In this document: in pieces, positions 36,423 through 46,813 of the stretch
Numbering within the stretch: position 1 is the first letter of the stretch
Layout: each line of letters begins with the position of its first letter
Source: Cytauxzoon felis
Lineage: Eukaryota > Apicomplexa > Aconoidasida > Piroplasmida > Theileriidae
Direction of reading: 5' to 3'
Length of the DNA stretch: 46,813 bases
Assembly: GCA_020283715.1 (NCBI GenBank)
Contig: JAIQCW010000136.1
Span: forward strand, 1 to 46,813
Position numbers and translations under genes: made by a program
The notes under the pieces: model-generated
What the model was told of the DNA's origin: nothing
Databases searched by the model: none
What the model saw: the letters and a program-made list of their open reading frames with translations, nothing else

Positions 36423-39164
36423 CTATGATGCTTCAGGATAGAAGAACGATTCCGACTCGAGTGGCTGTTGTATATGTAAGGGTGGTGTGATTAAAAGAGG
36501 GGTCCATGGTGAATGAATATGATATGTATATAGAGGTTGTGTATATCCACCTACATTTAAGACTGAATCAAAATATCCATCACAAAATAAAGTTATTAAT
36601 AGACGTAGTGATAACATTAATAATATAGAAAATTGAATGATAGTCCCTATATATCCATCATAACTTTGCAAAGCTACTCCGCCAAATGCTGTGGACTCCA
36701 TCAATTTCTGAGTAGTGTTGAGAGTGACACCGAATAATCCAACAAGGAAAGGATTATTCTTTACACCTCTACCTATAACTCCATCAGGTGAACGAATCGT
36801 ACTAGTTAAAGCACATAAACAGATAATATAAGGCATAGCAACTATCCACATACAATTATAAAACCATCTATCGTTATTCCATTTACCACTTGGACCCATA
36901 AAACCGATTTTAATGAGGTCTAAGTCTAGGATAGCTAGTCCAAGATTAGGAATCGTGGAAATAATTACAATACATAAATCGATTCTGTTAGCTCTCTCTG
37001 GATCAATTAAAGAATATGGGGTACTTATGGGGTATGCCACACAAATTATACCAAGTGGAAATGTAAGCATTAATATGGGGGACCAATGATAGAGGTTATC
37101 AAAGTAAATTAATTCTTTTAAAGATCCTTGTCTAATATACTTTGGAAGTACCTCAGCAAGACCGGTGACGTTACTATTTGGGTCCCCATTAACTTTATCA
37201 GTTGTATCCCATGGATCACCTCTACGATACCACGTATGACTAGTACTCTTATAAACGCATATTAATAATGGTCTATTTATGATAGGACTTCCCTTGGAAT
37301 CCTTCTCATAATATACCCATAATTTATTACTAGTATTAATAGTTATACCTGTTTTAGGTAATCCTTTAAGTTCTAGCCCGTTATTATTAATGGCAGCATT
37401 AGTGATATTGCCATTAGTGGATTTGTATTCATATGCTAAATATCCTGAGGGTACATTAGCAGTTACCTTAGAGACAGTGATTTGATTGCCAACAGTAACA
37501 TATGTAATAGGATTAGTGTCGTCCTTAGGAATATAATCTAATCTCACAGCAAATGATGGCTTGGGATAGCCTGTATCGTTACCAACAAGGTCATCATTTA
37601 TTTCAGTGAGTTTTGCTTCGAATTTTTCAATTTTAATTGGGTCGTAACTACTGCAATTTTCAGTTAGAATAGCCCATGTATATCCACCACCGGATTTTTT
37701 CACACGTTTGTACCACATGTTTCCAGTATTAGGTCCATCACTCTTGGATAAACATATTAGCAATGGTTTCTCATATTTATTATCATGTTTGGCAAAATAT
37801 ACGTAGAAAGCTTCGCCAACTTTGAGTGAATATACATCACTATCTAAGGCAGTGATGCCAAGTATGACTTGCTTGTGTACAGTCATACGATTAATTTGCC
37901 TTTCACCAGTTCCAGAGAAATAATGCCTATAACCTTTATATTTATCGTTATTGGCCAAACTTTGAATATTAATTTTATCTGCATCGCCATTACCTGGACG
38001 TGCTGTGTATGAACCAGTATTCTGCTCGAACTTAACCTCATATTTTTCTTTGAGTTTCTCAAGTTTAGTTGTAAGTTCACCGGCAACACCTTGTTGGTCA
38101 GGACCTTTGCCTATTTTGGGGTTATCTACTTCAGTCCATCTATTCCCCCTTTGATAATAAGTGTGGGATGAACTTTTACTCACACAGACAACCAGAGGAA
38201 ATTCATGATCTTTATCATTATTACCTACTCTATAGTATACATAGACTGCTGTAACATTTTCCGTAAAATGTATTCCATTTAGTTGAACATCTCTGTGTAT
38301 AACAGAGCTCAAGTTAAATGGTTTATGTCCGTCACGTTTATGATCGAATCTCTCATATCCTGTTGGTACATAATTAGTATTAGCCTCTTTACTAACAGTA
38401 ATTTTCATAGATCCATAATAACCATTTCCCAAATTTGTATCAGTTTGACTCAAGTCAATTATAACATCTGTACCAATGCATGGACAAAAGGTACCCCTAG
38501 GAACATCCACTTTACTCTCATTTTCAATTTCATTGTATTGATCAAGTATCCATAATGTACGGGCAACTGAAAGAAATAGCATTGTAAAGGAATAATGTAA
38601 GATGACTAAATTATAATCATAATCATCCCAATGATATAAATTATAGAAATGTTTATATATCTTATGTAGAAAGAAGGCAACAAGTGAGGATACAGAGATA
38701 CCTGCGGCATATATTATGGAATTGGTATTAACTGCAAAGGCGAAACATGATGAGAAGCCATTAGAGAGTGTCATTAAAATAATACTCAAATATACATATC
38801 GAAACCGTCGATAATCTTCACAAGATATAAACGCTATATAAGATATAACAGAACTAATAAGTGTTACCCACATGGAAATACATGAGACTTTCCTTTTGAA
38901 GCTCATGTTATGAATACTTTTACTATCGAATGATACATCAATAAATACTGTTAAGGCAAAGGCAAGAAAAGCTGAAATCAAATTAGATAAATCCATAGGA
39001 TAATGGAATTTATATACAAACAATGATGCCGCAGATGGAGGTAAATGGAACCTATTAATTGCATAACTACAACATGTGGTTGCTATATAATAAGGACATA
39101 ATGTAACAAATCCATTTAAGAACATACATATTATACCCAACAAACCATCCATACTATATTTCAT
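36423..39164 (-). CDS. Tpr-related multi-span membrane protein with three inserted extra-membrane domains (copy B)
   Basis: A 913-residue intronless ORF. Its first ~157 residues are nearly identical to copy A (10060-13257), then similarity drops sharply after NSIIYAAGISVSS. The centre has three domain repeats (cores VYVYYRVGNNDKDHEFPLV, FYVYFAKHDNKYEKPLLIC and LWVYYEKDSKG...RPLLIC, each with a YY/WY-x-RG-x-x-W turn), one fewer than copy A. The C-terminal membrane half (WSPILMLTFPLGIICVAYP, STPYSLIDPERANRIDLC, MESTAFGGVALQSYDG) again matches. The abrupt change of identity suggests gene conversion or recent duplication of the N-terminal part. The inserted domains probably face away from the cytosol, but topology is not proven by sequence. 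Confidence 0.7.
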   Translation of the reverse strand: MKYSMDGLLGIICMFLNGFVTLCPYYIATTCCSYAINRFHLPPSAASLFVYKFHYPMDLSNLISAFLAFALTVFIDVSFDSKSIHNMSFKRKVSCISMWVTLISSVISYIAFISCEDYRRFRYVYLSIILMTLSNGFSSCFAFAVNTNSIIYAAGISVSSLVAFFLHKIYKHFYNLYHWDDYDYNLVILHYSFTMLFLSVARTLWILDQYNEIENESKVDVPRGTFCPCIGTDVIIDLSQTDTNLGNGYYGSMKITVSKEANTNYVPTGYERFDHKRDGHKPFNLSSVIHRDVQLNGIHFTENVTAVYVYYRVGNNDKDHEFPLVVCVSKSSSHTYYQRGNRWTEVDNPKIGKGPDQQGVAGELTTKLEKLKEKYEVKFEQNTGSYTARPGNGDADKINIQSLANNDKYKGYRHYFSGTGERQINRMTVHKQVILGITALDSDVYSLKVGEAFYVYFAKHDNKYEKPLLICLSKSDGPNTGNMWYKRVKKSGGGYTWAILTENCSSYDPIKIEKFEAKLTEINDDLVGNDTGYPKPSFAVRLDYIPKDDTNPITYVTVGNQITVSKVTANVPSGYLAYEYKSTNGNITNAAINNNGLELKGLPKTGITINTSNKLWVYYEKDSKGSPIINRPLLICVYKSTSHTWYRRGDPWDTTDKVNGDPNSNVTGLAEVLPKYIRQGSLKELIYFDNLYHWSPILMLTFPLGIICVAYPISTPYSLIDPERANRIDLCIVIISTIPNLGLAILDLDLIKIGFMGPSGKWNNDRWFYNCMWIVAMPYIICLCALTSTIRSPDGVIGRGVKNNPFLVGLFGVTLNTTQKLMESTAFGGVALQSYDGYIGTIIQFSILLMLSLRLLITLFCDGYFDSVLNVGGYTQPLYTYHIHSPWTPLLITPPLHIQQPLESESFFYPEAS

Positions 39165-40530
39165 CTACTTACACCCTCACACAATATCCTATCACAACTC
39201 TATCATCCTCATCATATATACATACTAATGGTGTAACATCACATTTATATCCCCATAATCTACCTGATGAATTTTAAATTGAACTATTACATTCTACCAG
39301 CATTTGATATGGATATACCCATTATATATTTGAAATTATCATCATCCAATCAATCATAATTCTCATCATTAGATCATTTAATGTCTGGAACTTTATGGTA
39401 ACAATAGATCTAGGGTAGTTGAAATCTCCAACAAGATATTTTTTTTAAAATATAAATCAGCCTCTACAATAATTTACATCTTGTATAAAAAGGGGGTAGT
39501 TATCCCATACAATTTATATAACTATACTTCATTAATCAATGATGATTATAGAATGAGAATTGAAACTCAGTATGAAGCATATAATTATAATTGTTACATT
39601 TAATATACATCTGTATTAATTTATAGACATGGATAAAAAACGTAAAGAAATATGAGTAAGATTAATCAAACCTCATATAATGATATAATGATGTTTAGAA
39701 TATAGTACAAGGTATCATGGAACAAAAAAAATGTAATTTATGAAACCCTCCAATAAAATGAGGAGTTCCCATAATTCTCCCCATAATTTAAAAATTATAA
39801 TTTACAATATTGATGGTATGGTAAATGATTATTTACATAGGCTATACAATATTCTATTAATAACATCATCTTTAAATATTGCATTACATATATATTGTAA
39901 TTAAATCATTACAATGTAGTACAGTAACTATTCATTCCATATGATTGTAGATTTAATTAATGAAGTATCTATCATGGTATATAATTAATAAAATCATTTA
40001 ATGAGATGAGTGTAAATATTATTGCGATATTGTGAGTAGTAAGTAATGAGTATGAAGAGAGGTACAATACCTCATGTGACATTTGTGATTATCCAATTTA
40101 ATTCACTTCATTATACTTTCCATCATCAATAACTAATAGTTGAGTTGATAACAAACTAAGCATATTCGTTCCTCAATATATCCCTGTATGAAGAGGAGAG
40201 TTTGTTTCATACTAGTGTGAGAGTAAGATCCAAATGACACATGCTCAGTGTAATAATTAACCATTAGGTAATAGTAAAATGTTATTCCACATCACATTTG
40301 ATGATAATAGACCGAATGATTTATTATATGTGTATTTATCCTTCATTATATGTGAATGGTTACAGGTACATACATAAATGTATAAAAACTTCATTTTTCA
40401 ATTAAATATATGAAACTTCAAATGATAAATTTATAAAATTACTTGAAATGAAGGATACTTTAAGTTATAAAATTTTTATTACCTCAAATTAATTTGATTT
40501 TAAACTAATTAGAGTTACACCCTCGTTGTC
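39165..40530. repeat. Duplicated noncoding block upstream of Tpr copy B
   Basis: Matches 13258-14638 in the same order and orientation: identical ~90 bp next to the ATG (CTACTTACACCCTCACACAA), TAATTAACCATTAGGTAATA at 40253, TGAAGGATACTTTAAGTTAT at 40447 and AATTAGAGTTACACCCTCG at 40508. Between these anchors the copies differ by indels and substitutions. There is no ORF or RNA gene. Confidence 0.85.
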
Positions 40531-41361
40531 TTACATACACATCACGACTGAATCATTACAAAGCTCTTCAATATTGATAAATTCAATATTTACTTCTCAT
40601 TATTTCTCAATTTACCTATGAATAATGGATGGTATAACGTGCTTATGATTAATGTTGATAAAATGCTGGAGTCCAATGAGAGTTACATGATGAAACTACA
40701 TATTTAGATTAACTATAGATTTAATAAACCAGATACAACCTAGTTATAACAATTCCTGTAGACAGTTCTCCACCTGAGGTCTTTCCACTCGGCGTGGCGC
40801 CTCTTCTATTTATTTCCCCCTCCGCTTCCATGAGATCAGCTGCGGGTTTTCCACTTGAGGTCCAACCCTATAATATTTTATTCATTAATTGAATTAAATA
40901 CAATAATTATCTTCTCTCAATCATTTATAACTGAAGTTTAATATTATAATAATTTATTAAAGTATATATATTTAGTATTATTACTATGTTATCTAGGTAC
41001 TATGATTCAATTCATGTTAGTAGTATTATAGTTTATATATTATATTAATTATTTATATAACTACATTTATACAATCCCACTATCATCATTCATCCTTCAA
41101 TCATATTATTATACATGTACATATTATATTAAAGGAGAAATCATAAGTAGACACTAGTATTATAGTGTAAATAGTGTTTTTATCCCGACATTTCTGTGGT
41201 GTCAAAGTATCTATTTATAGTGATTGTCATCCGTCACGATCTCCGGGAGTGGCTTTACTCTTTAGAGATAGGTAATTGGAAGATGCCTCCACGGCGAGTG
41301 GAAGAGAGTTGGATTGTACCTCAGGTGGAGAGCTGTCTGCAGGACCGACCTCAACTATAGA
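40531..41361. repeat. Modular element copy 18, split into two halves by ~360 bp
   Basis: The left half, about 40760-40870, has CCACCTGAGGTC, CACTCGGCGTGGCGCC, CTTCCATGAGATCAGCTGCGG and CCACTTGAGGTCC. The right half, about 41229-41350, has CGATCTCCGGGAGTGG, CTCTTTAGAGATAGG, GCCTCCACGGCGAGTGG, cctcaggtgg and GCTGTCTGCAGGACC. The halves are in the order of a normal element, but AT-rich DNA (40871-41228) without a gene lies between. 40531-40759 shows nothing. Confidence 0.8.
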
Positions 41362-44300
41362 TTATATTATAGAGGTTATGAAATGTGAATAATGAATGAG
41401 ATTATAATTTGGTTTTTTATTATTATATGTATTGATATATTTAATGGTATTGGATTTATTGTTATTATTGATGAGTGGTACTTGTAATTTATATAAAAAT
41501 TTATTATTTTTTTTCAAGATACTGGTAATAAGAGTACAATTATTAAAGAGTATATGTAATGTGAATATATTTTTAAAATCAAGATTGATTAATAATGAGA
41601 AATCATAAATCCAATATTTATTAGGTGATAAATAAAAACATAACCATATAATATAACATAATAATTTTATACATCCATCATTATATAATTGATAATAAGA
41701 ATTAGAATTTTTAATAAAAAATTTATTTAATATCCAATTACATAAATCTAATGGTATTTTATGTATAATTGTTATAAATTTATATAATTCTAATGTATTA
41801 TTAAATTGTATTGTAGATTTTTTTAATAATATTATAAATATATCTAATATTTTTAAACAACGTGATAATTGTTTATTATTATAATTTATATTTCCATTAT
41901 TTATTGATATTAATTTACATAAATTTATTGATGTTCTTGTTAATTTATTTACATTTAATAATTCACATAATTCTGATTTTATTAAACATTTATAATATGG
42001 TTCTACTGTAAATTTATCATCATTTAATATATCACAATCTATTATTCTATTTAAATCTGTTAATTCCATTGGATTAATTGCATCTAATTCACATTCTGGT
42101 AAATATAAACGACGTAATTCTAATAAATTGACATCTTTATCTATATGAAGTAAATTTTCTAATTGATTTGATATTACACTAGATTCTCCATCGTTTGAAA
42201 TCAAGTCATGATGTGCATCTCCTCCACCACTTCCCTCTTCATCACCTCCTTCACTTCTTCCTTCATGTCCATCACTTCCTCCTTCCTTTGCATCATTAAT
42301 AGTTTGTTGAAATCTTCTATAACCTTCATTTAAAGTGTTAGATTCGGATAGTTCATGGTAAATTTTCGGTCGAAGACTAGAGTATTGAAGATTGAATTGA
42401 TGATAAACAATAGTACGATATTTTTCAATTAAAGAGACAATATTATCAAAAATTTTCCCATCATTATCAAGATAATTAAAAAAATCAAGACAAATAGCAG
42501 GTAATTGTGTATCATTAACATCAGGATTAATTTCAAAATTATTTAAAGCTTCAATAAAACAATATTCAGTAACATTAGATCCATTAAAAAAATTCCAATT
42601 ATACCATAAACAACTCCATTTAATAGAAGAAATACACTACATAAATTAAAATAAATCAATATATATATAAACAAACCTTATTAATAATATCAATATTCTT
42701 CCTCCAATCTCTACAAGATTCTAACCGAGCAAATTCATAACGTAATAATTTCAATAATAACCTATCCCTAAGCTTACCATCAACAACCTCATTTTTGTAA
42801 ATCAATTCACACTAAATATAATTATCATATTAAAACCAAACTTACAATATCTCTATGCCTTTCCTCTAAACTCGGCTGGATCGTAGCAGAATATGTATTA
42901 CAATTATATATAGTAATGTCTACACCAATTACGACTATATACTCACGACTATATATATGTTATTAAATATATAATTATAAATTAAATCGAATTTATGTCA
43001 ACCTGAGGTTAGATCCACCTCTCCTTGTCTTGCAGACAGCTCTTCTAATTACATATCTCTAAAGAGTAGAGCCACTCCCAGAGATCATGGCGATGTTGAA
43101 GGTATAGATGGATATGGATTGAAGAATAGTAATGGACCTCAAGTGGAGAACCCGAGAACGATCTATGGGAGTTTGAGGGGGAGGTAATTAGAAGAGCTGT
43201 CTGCAAGACGAAGGAAAGGTGGATGTAACCTCGGGTGGACTACCCGAGAGCGATCTATGGGAGCTTGAGGGGGAAGTAAATAGAAGAGCTGTCTGCAAGA
43301 CGACCTCAGGTGTAATTTCATGGAATTGTGGTAGAGATGGGTTGTATTCACCTAGACACATCTATCATTGGTATTAACATTCCAGTTGACAACTGATGAC
43401 TGGTAAACTAATTCATTACTTTAAGTTCAACATACGTGATATTTTGTTGATCATTTTGTAAAGATTCATTTGTAAGGATAATTTCTTTCGATTGTGTATC
43501 ATTGATGTATTTTGCTGATAATTTCAATGGGTGTTGTTTATTTTTATAGGTGAGATCGGGTGCTCGATAGACTTCTCTGAGTGATTTTGAGGTTGATTCA
43601 ATACGATAATTAGTTTTATTATTGTAGTTGTAATATAGATCAAATGTATCATACTTTACAAGGGTGACTGTTGGTAACTTAAAAAGGTGATGTAAATGTA
43701 GATTTTTTGGGATGTCATTGGAATCCAAATTGATAACATCATTGAAATCATTTGTAACTTCTTGGAAATCTTTAATAATTGATATATTCGATTCAGTTTT
43801 TAATGGAGTGCGTACATTTCTACAATAATTATAAATTACATCGTTATAATCCCCTTTCTTTTTGTATCCATAGTGAAATTTATTATTTACATGGACTGTA
43901 TTATCATATTTATAATAACCATCTGTAAATAATTTGAATATGTTCTCATTATCCTTTACTATTAATGAGTCTTTGGACTCTTTCAAGTGACCTATTGGAT
44001 AATAGTATTTGAAAATATAAAAATCATCAACTTACATAAATAAATGAATTCATTTGATTGAATATAATTGCGATTTTTAATTAATTGAATAACATTTGTT
44101 AAATTTACTTCATCTAGTATTATATTTTGTACATTTAAATTAGATTCATCTTTATGTGTAATTTCTAGACAGGTATGAAGACAATTTGCTACAGTATTTA
44201 TTACATTATCATAATTCAAATCATTTATTTTCAAATCTTTAATAGTAAGTGTAGGATTTATTAATGTTTTTGTGTCTAGAGCTATATTTCGAAAATCATT

Positions 44301-44381
44301 CCTTAGACGCATATAATTATCCCTACAATCTACACCTACTCTCTCCTTTAATACCTTTTCACAAAATTTATACCTATCCAT
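41362..44381 (-). CDS. Unidentified five-exon gene
   Basis: Exons 44381-44036, 43991-43420, 42941-42846, 42811-42677 and 42636-41362 keep frame throughout and give 807 residues. The model joins two neighbouring coding stretches across a 478-nt intron (43419-42942) that contains a modular element. That join is inferred: without it the 3' half has no ATG, and exon 2 would run to a nearby stop at 43408. The protein is rich in Asn, Ile and Leu, largely helical in appearance, without signal peptide or membrane spans. It has a Gly/Ser/Glu-rich low-complexity segment around residues 520-555. Readable stretches include LLLKLLRYEFARLESCRDWR and LPAICLDFFNYLDNDGKIFD. I do not recognise the family. Confidence 0.5.
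42990..43325. repeat. Modular element copy 19 (putative intron of the 41362-44381 gene)
   Basis: CAACCTGAGGTTA, CTTGCAGACAGCTC, inverted core (CTCTAAAGAG, GCCACTCCCAGAGATC), end motif, then twice the unit GAACGATCTATGGGAGTTTG or GAGCGATCTATGGGAGCTTG followed by GAAGAGCTGTCTGCAAGACG, and a final cctcaggtg. The internal tandem duplication of ~95 bp is unique to this copy. Confidence 0.88.
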
Positions 44382-44961
44382 CTAGGAGAAGAAGTGTTGT
44401 ACGATGTGTTTTATAACTACAGATCCATATGGTGGGCTGAAGGAAGGTATATAAACTATAAGCTATAATATATAATATACATAAATCTAATAATAATATT
44501 CACTCAATAATTGTACTATATGTAACATTTTCCATTGAAGTCCAATCAACTAACTTCTTATAGAGTTCCACCTCTTACACTTGCTGTTCCACCTGAAGCC
44601 AATAACGTCTGTTCCTCTTGCAGAGAGCTCTTCTATTTACCTCTCCCTCCGCTTCCCTGAGATCAGCTACGGGTTATCCACTTGAGGTCCAATCCACTCT
44701 CCTATCCACTTAATGTTACAACCTTATCTTCCACTCTCCGTGGCGGCCTTCTTGTTTACGTCACCTCGACTCCCATATATCGTCTCGGATTCTTCGCCAC
44801 GATCTCCGGGAGTGGTTATACTCTTTAGAGATAGGTAATTGGAAGAAGGCTCCACGCCGAGTGGAACAGTAGATGACAGTGATTGGAATTCGGATGGAAT
44901 CGACTCCAAGCGAATTTAATTTGAAGATTTTAATTAGGGGGGTACTCTGCATTATTTATAT
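44382..44961. repeat. Intergenic gap with modular element copy 20 (about 44535-44905)
   Basis: CACCTGAAGCC, CTTGCAGAGAGCTC, CTTCCCTGAGATCAGCTACGG, end motifs, CCACTCTCCGTGGCGGCC, CCTCGACTCCCATATATCG, CGATCTCCGGGAGTGG, CTCTTTAGAGATAGG and GGCTCCACGCCGAGTGG. It occupies most of the gap between two minus-strand genes. The left 150 bp are AT-rich and presumably promoter for the gene starting at 44381. Confidence 0.87.
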
Positions 44962-46545
44962 TTAATAGCATCTATTAGCTTTCCAAAGGCGATATCTATT
45001 GGTTTTTTTCCATAGATAGTACATATCTACGATATCTTTGACGGATTTATTTGGTATATCTCTTTGAATTTCATGGAATTCTTTACCATATTTGAAGATA
45101 CCTAATTCGAATAGTACAATTTCTTTTGGTCCCCAAAGATCTATAACTTGTGGTTGTCTATGTTCGGATTTGAGTATACGGAATGAGATATTGAAATTTA
45201 CATCTAATTTTGAGCATTCATTCAATCCACCATAATTTATTATACTTTCTACATCCTTTTTAGGTGGTTGAACTTTAATATTTAATTCATCACTACCCAT
45301 AGTACATAATGGTTTACCACAATAAAATCTCTCACTCAAGTCTAAATATTCTTCAATTGCTGTCATTTTCATACGTGAATATTCATTTGAAAATTTATCA
45401 TACGTTGTATTCTCTTTAATATTTTCATCTTTTTGTTGTGTCATTTCCCTTTCTGCATCCTTCATTGACATTTCAATCGCTAATTTAAGTTCAGCCTCGT
45501 ATGAACTCTCAGCCTGTCTTGTAAATTTTTTATTCAAAAAGAAAGTCGGGTCATCTTTGTTAATCTTCTCTCTCTTTTTGTAAACTTTCTTCTCTTTAGT
45601 TATACTTGAAGATGTTTTTGATTTAACCTTTTTCTTTGAAGATGATTGAACTTGTGGGATTTTTATATGAGAGTGGGGATTTTTAGTTGATGGGGAAGTA
45701 GGGATTTTTATCGATTGATGTGAGGAGCTTAGTGATTCGAAGGGTTGAGGTTGAATGATGATGGATGGGATATAACTATCTTCTTTTAATTTGTCAAATG
45801 TACTTTCGATTTTAATTGAGGTAAGAGATTTATTAGTAGAAGTTGAAGAACGAGATGATGGAGGAATGGTAACAAGTCCAATACTAGAAGGTTGGATAGA
45901 TGGTGAATGATGAGATGTACTCGTTATAGTTTCACATTTCACCTTCACATCAGCTATTGGAGTATTAAATTCTTTAGAAGGAAACTTCGTCTTTATTTTA
46001 GATACCTCTAAGTAACTTTTTGGAATCTCAGCAGTAGTGTCTTCAGGCGTTATCTTCCTCCCTCGACCAAATTTACTCTTCGCTTTAATCTTATCATAGA
46101 GATCAACAAATTTAATCTCTACATCATCATTCAAATAATCTACATTTCCATTAACCCCGAAAGTAGTCACTTTAATATTATTATATTGAGAATCTTCAAT
46201 AGAATTATCAGGCAAAACCCCATTATTTCCATGTGGTTTTTTAATATTATTGGCCCCAGAATCGAGAGAAAAATCCCCACTTTTCAAATTAAAATTATCT
46301 TCGTTACCCGACAATTCCTTTTTTTCCTTTTACTTATAGGAAACTTCTTTTTAGGAGGCCTACCCCTGGGTCTTTTTGATACAGGAGGTTTCAACGTATT
46401 GGAGGCAGGTTCTACAGAGGCTACTGTAACTTCATTTCCAATATTAGATTCATTGACATCGAGAGATAATTCGACTTTATGTTCATCAATATGGTCTGGG
46501 GTCTTTCCAGTCACCATGGCATCCTCTCTAACTGAGGTCGTCTTG
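44962..46545 (-). CDS. AT-hook and SANT-domain nuclear protein (5' end uncertain, apparent frameshift)
   Basis: Reading from the 5' side, a short coding stretch carries an AT-hook (SKRPRGRPPKKKF) and a basic SKRKK tail. At an A7 run (46325-46319) the frame must change to continue as LSGNEDNFNLKSGDFS through a long Ser/Lys-rich disordered region, a coiled segment (LKLAIEMSMKDAEREMTQQ) and a C-terminal SANT domain: LWGPKEIVLFELGIFKYGKE, FHEIQRDIPNKSV, then DIVDMYYLWKKT and a stop at 44962. That SANT type, ending YYxWKKT, is typical of MTA/RERE/MIER-like corepressor proteins, which recruit deacetylases; the function here is inferred. The first exon border near 46545 coincides with a degenerate element end (cctcagttag), so upstream exons may lie beyond the window. 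Confidence 0.7.
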
Positions 46546-46813
46546 CAGACAGCTTCTCTATTTATCTCCCCTTCCAGCTCCCGTAGATCGCTTCCAGGTA
46601 GTTCAATTGATGAACTTTCATTCAACTCGTCCTGGTGGTCATTATAAAGTTGTCCCTCAGATTCTCTGAGATCTGATGCAGGTAGTAGACTTGGGGTCCT
46701 TACATTGTCTTGCAGACGGCCTTCCATATTTACTTCCCCCTCCGCTTCCCTGAGATCAGCTGCGGGTTCCACCTGAGGTCCAGTACTACTTTTCATTCCA
46801 TCTCCATCTTCGC
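46535..46813. repeat. Modular element copy 21 (runs off the right end)
   Basis: CTTGCAGACAGCTTCTC, TCCCGTAGATCGC, a region with TCAGATTCTCTGAGATCTG, CTTGCAGACGGCC, CTTCCCTGAGATCAGCTGCGG, CCACCTGAGGTCC and the start of a further block at the window end. It is likely part of the 5' intron of the AT-hook/SANT gene; open frames through it are not real exons. Confidence 0.82.

Noticed and set aside
41362..42204. RNA polymerase I subunit A49 identity for the 3' exon of the 41362-44381 gene
   Set aside because: Only a vague LRRLYLP-like similarity; the longer spliced protein does not fit that family's length or layout.
44724..44952. Small minus ORFs of 61-63 residues
   Set aside because: Both lie in element copy 20 and carry the same repeat-derived peptides.

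Overview
The window looks like nuclear DNA from a piroplasm (Theileria/Cytauxzoon-like apicomplexan). It is AT-rich and gene-dense. Most introns are tiny (25-75 nt, GT...AG). It carries an ApiAP2 factor with a likely ACDC C-terminus, organellar-type genes (a ribosomal protein L1 and a RAP/OPR-like protein), and a dispersed family of multi-membrane-span proteins resembling the Theileria Tpr-related family. In two of these the membrane domain is interrupted by tandem ~110-residue domains of the kind I associate with equine Theileria surface proteins. The genus is an inference from protein resemblance; no database was searched.

Layout. 1-1344 (-): N-terminal half of an HRD1-type ER E3 ligase. 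1544-3061 (+): organellar L1. 3239-3679 (+): small secreted protein. 3808-5667 (-): unknown three-exon gene. 6578-9667 (+): complete CDC48/p97. 10060-13257 (-): Tpr-related fusion A. 15147-15857 (-): SRR1-like. 15857-19412 (-): ISWI remodeller. 19861-26235 (-): RAP/OPR-like gene that appears to be split by two Tpr-related genes at 21570-24120. 27258-28030 (+): ApiAP2. 29140-31860 (+): GRP94. 32133-35987 (+): TRAPPC8-like. 36423-39164 (-): Tpr-related fusion B. 41362-44381 (-): unknown five-exon gene. 44962-46813 (-): AT-hook/SANT protein. GRP94, CDC48 and HRD1 all serve ER protein quality control, but they are scattered among unrelated genes and nothing here looks operon-like.

The dominant unexplained structure is a family of about 21 loci of a modular, imperfectly palindromic ~200-350 bp element, spread over the whole window. 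It is built from short blocks: an end motif CCACYTGAGGTYACA, a block with TTCCACTCGCCGTGGAGGCC, a block with CTTCCCTGAGATCAGCT, a block with CGATCTCCGGGAGTGG, and alternating CTGCCGTCAGCTC / CTTGCAGACAGCTC blocks. About half of the copies lie inside introns of conserved genes and the rest between genes. In TRAPPC8 the exon-intron junctions fall on the element's own ends (CCTGAG^GTC ... CTCAG^GTGG), with reading frame kept. In CDC48, introns carrying the element interrupt both Walker A motifs at the equivalent codon and phase. This pattern suggests introner-like (intron-generating) mobile elements with splice signals in their terminal inverted repeats. All four Tpr-related copies are also bracketed by these elements.

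Gene models were spliced by hand from frame, GT/AG sites and protein family resemblance. They are strongest for CDC48, ISWI, HRD1, L1, GRP94 and ApiAP2.
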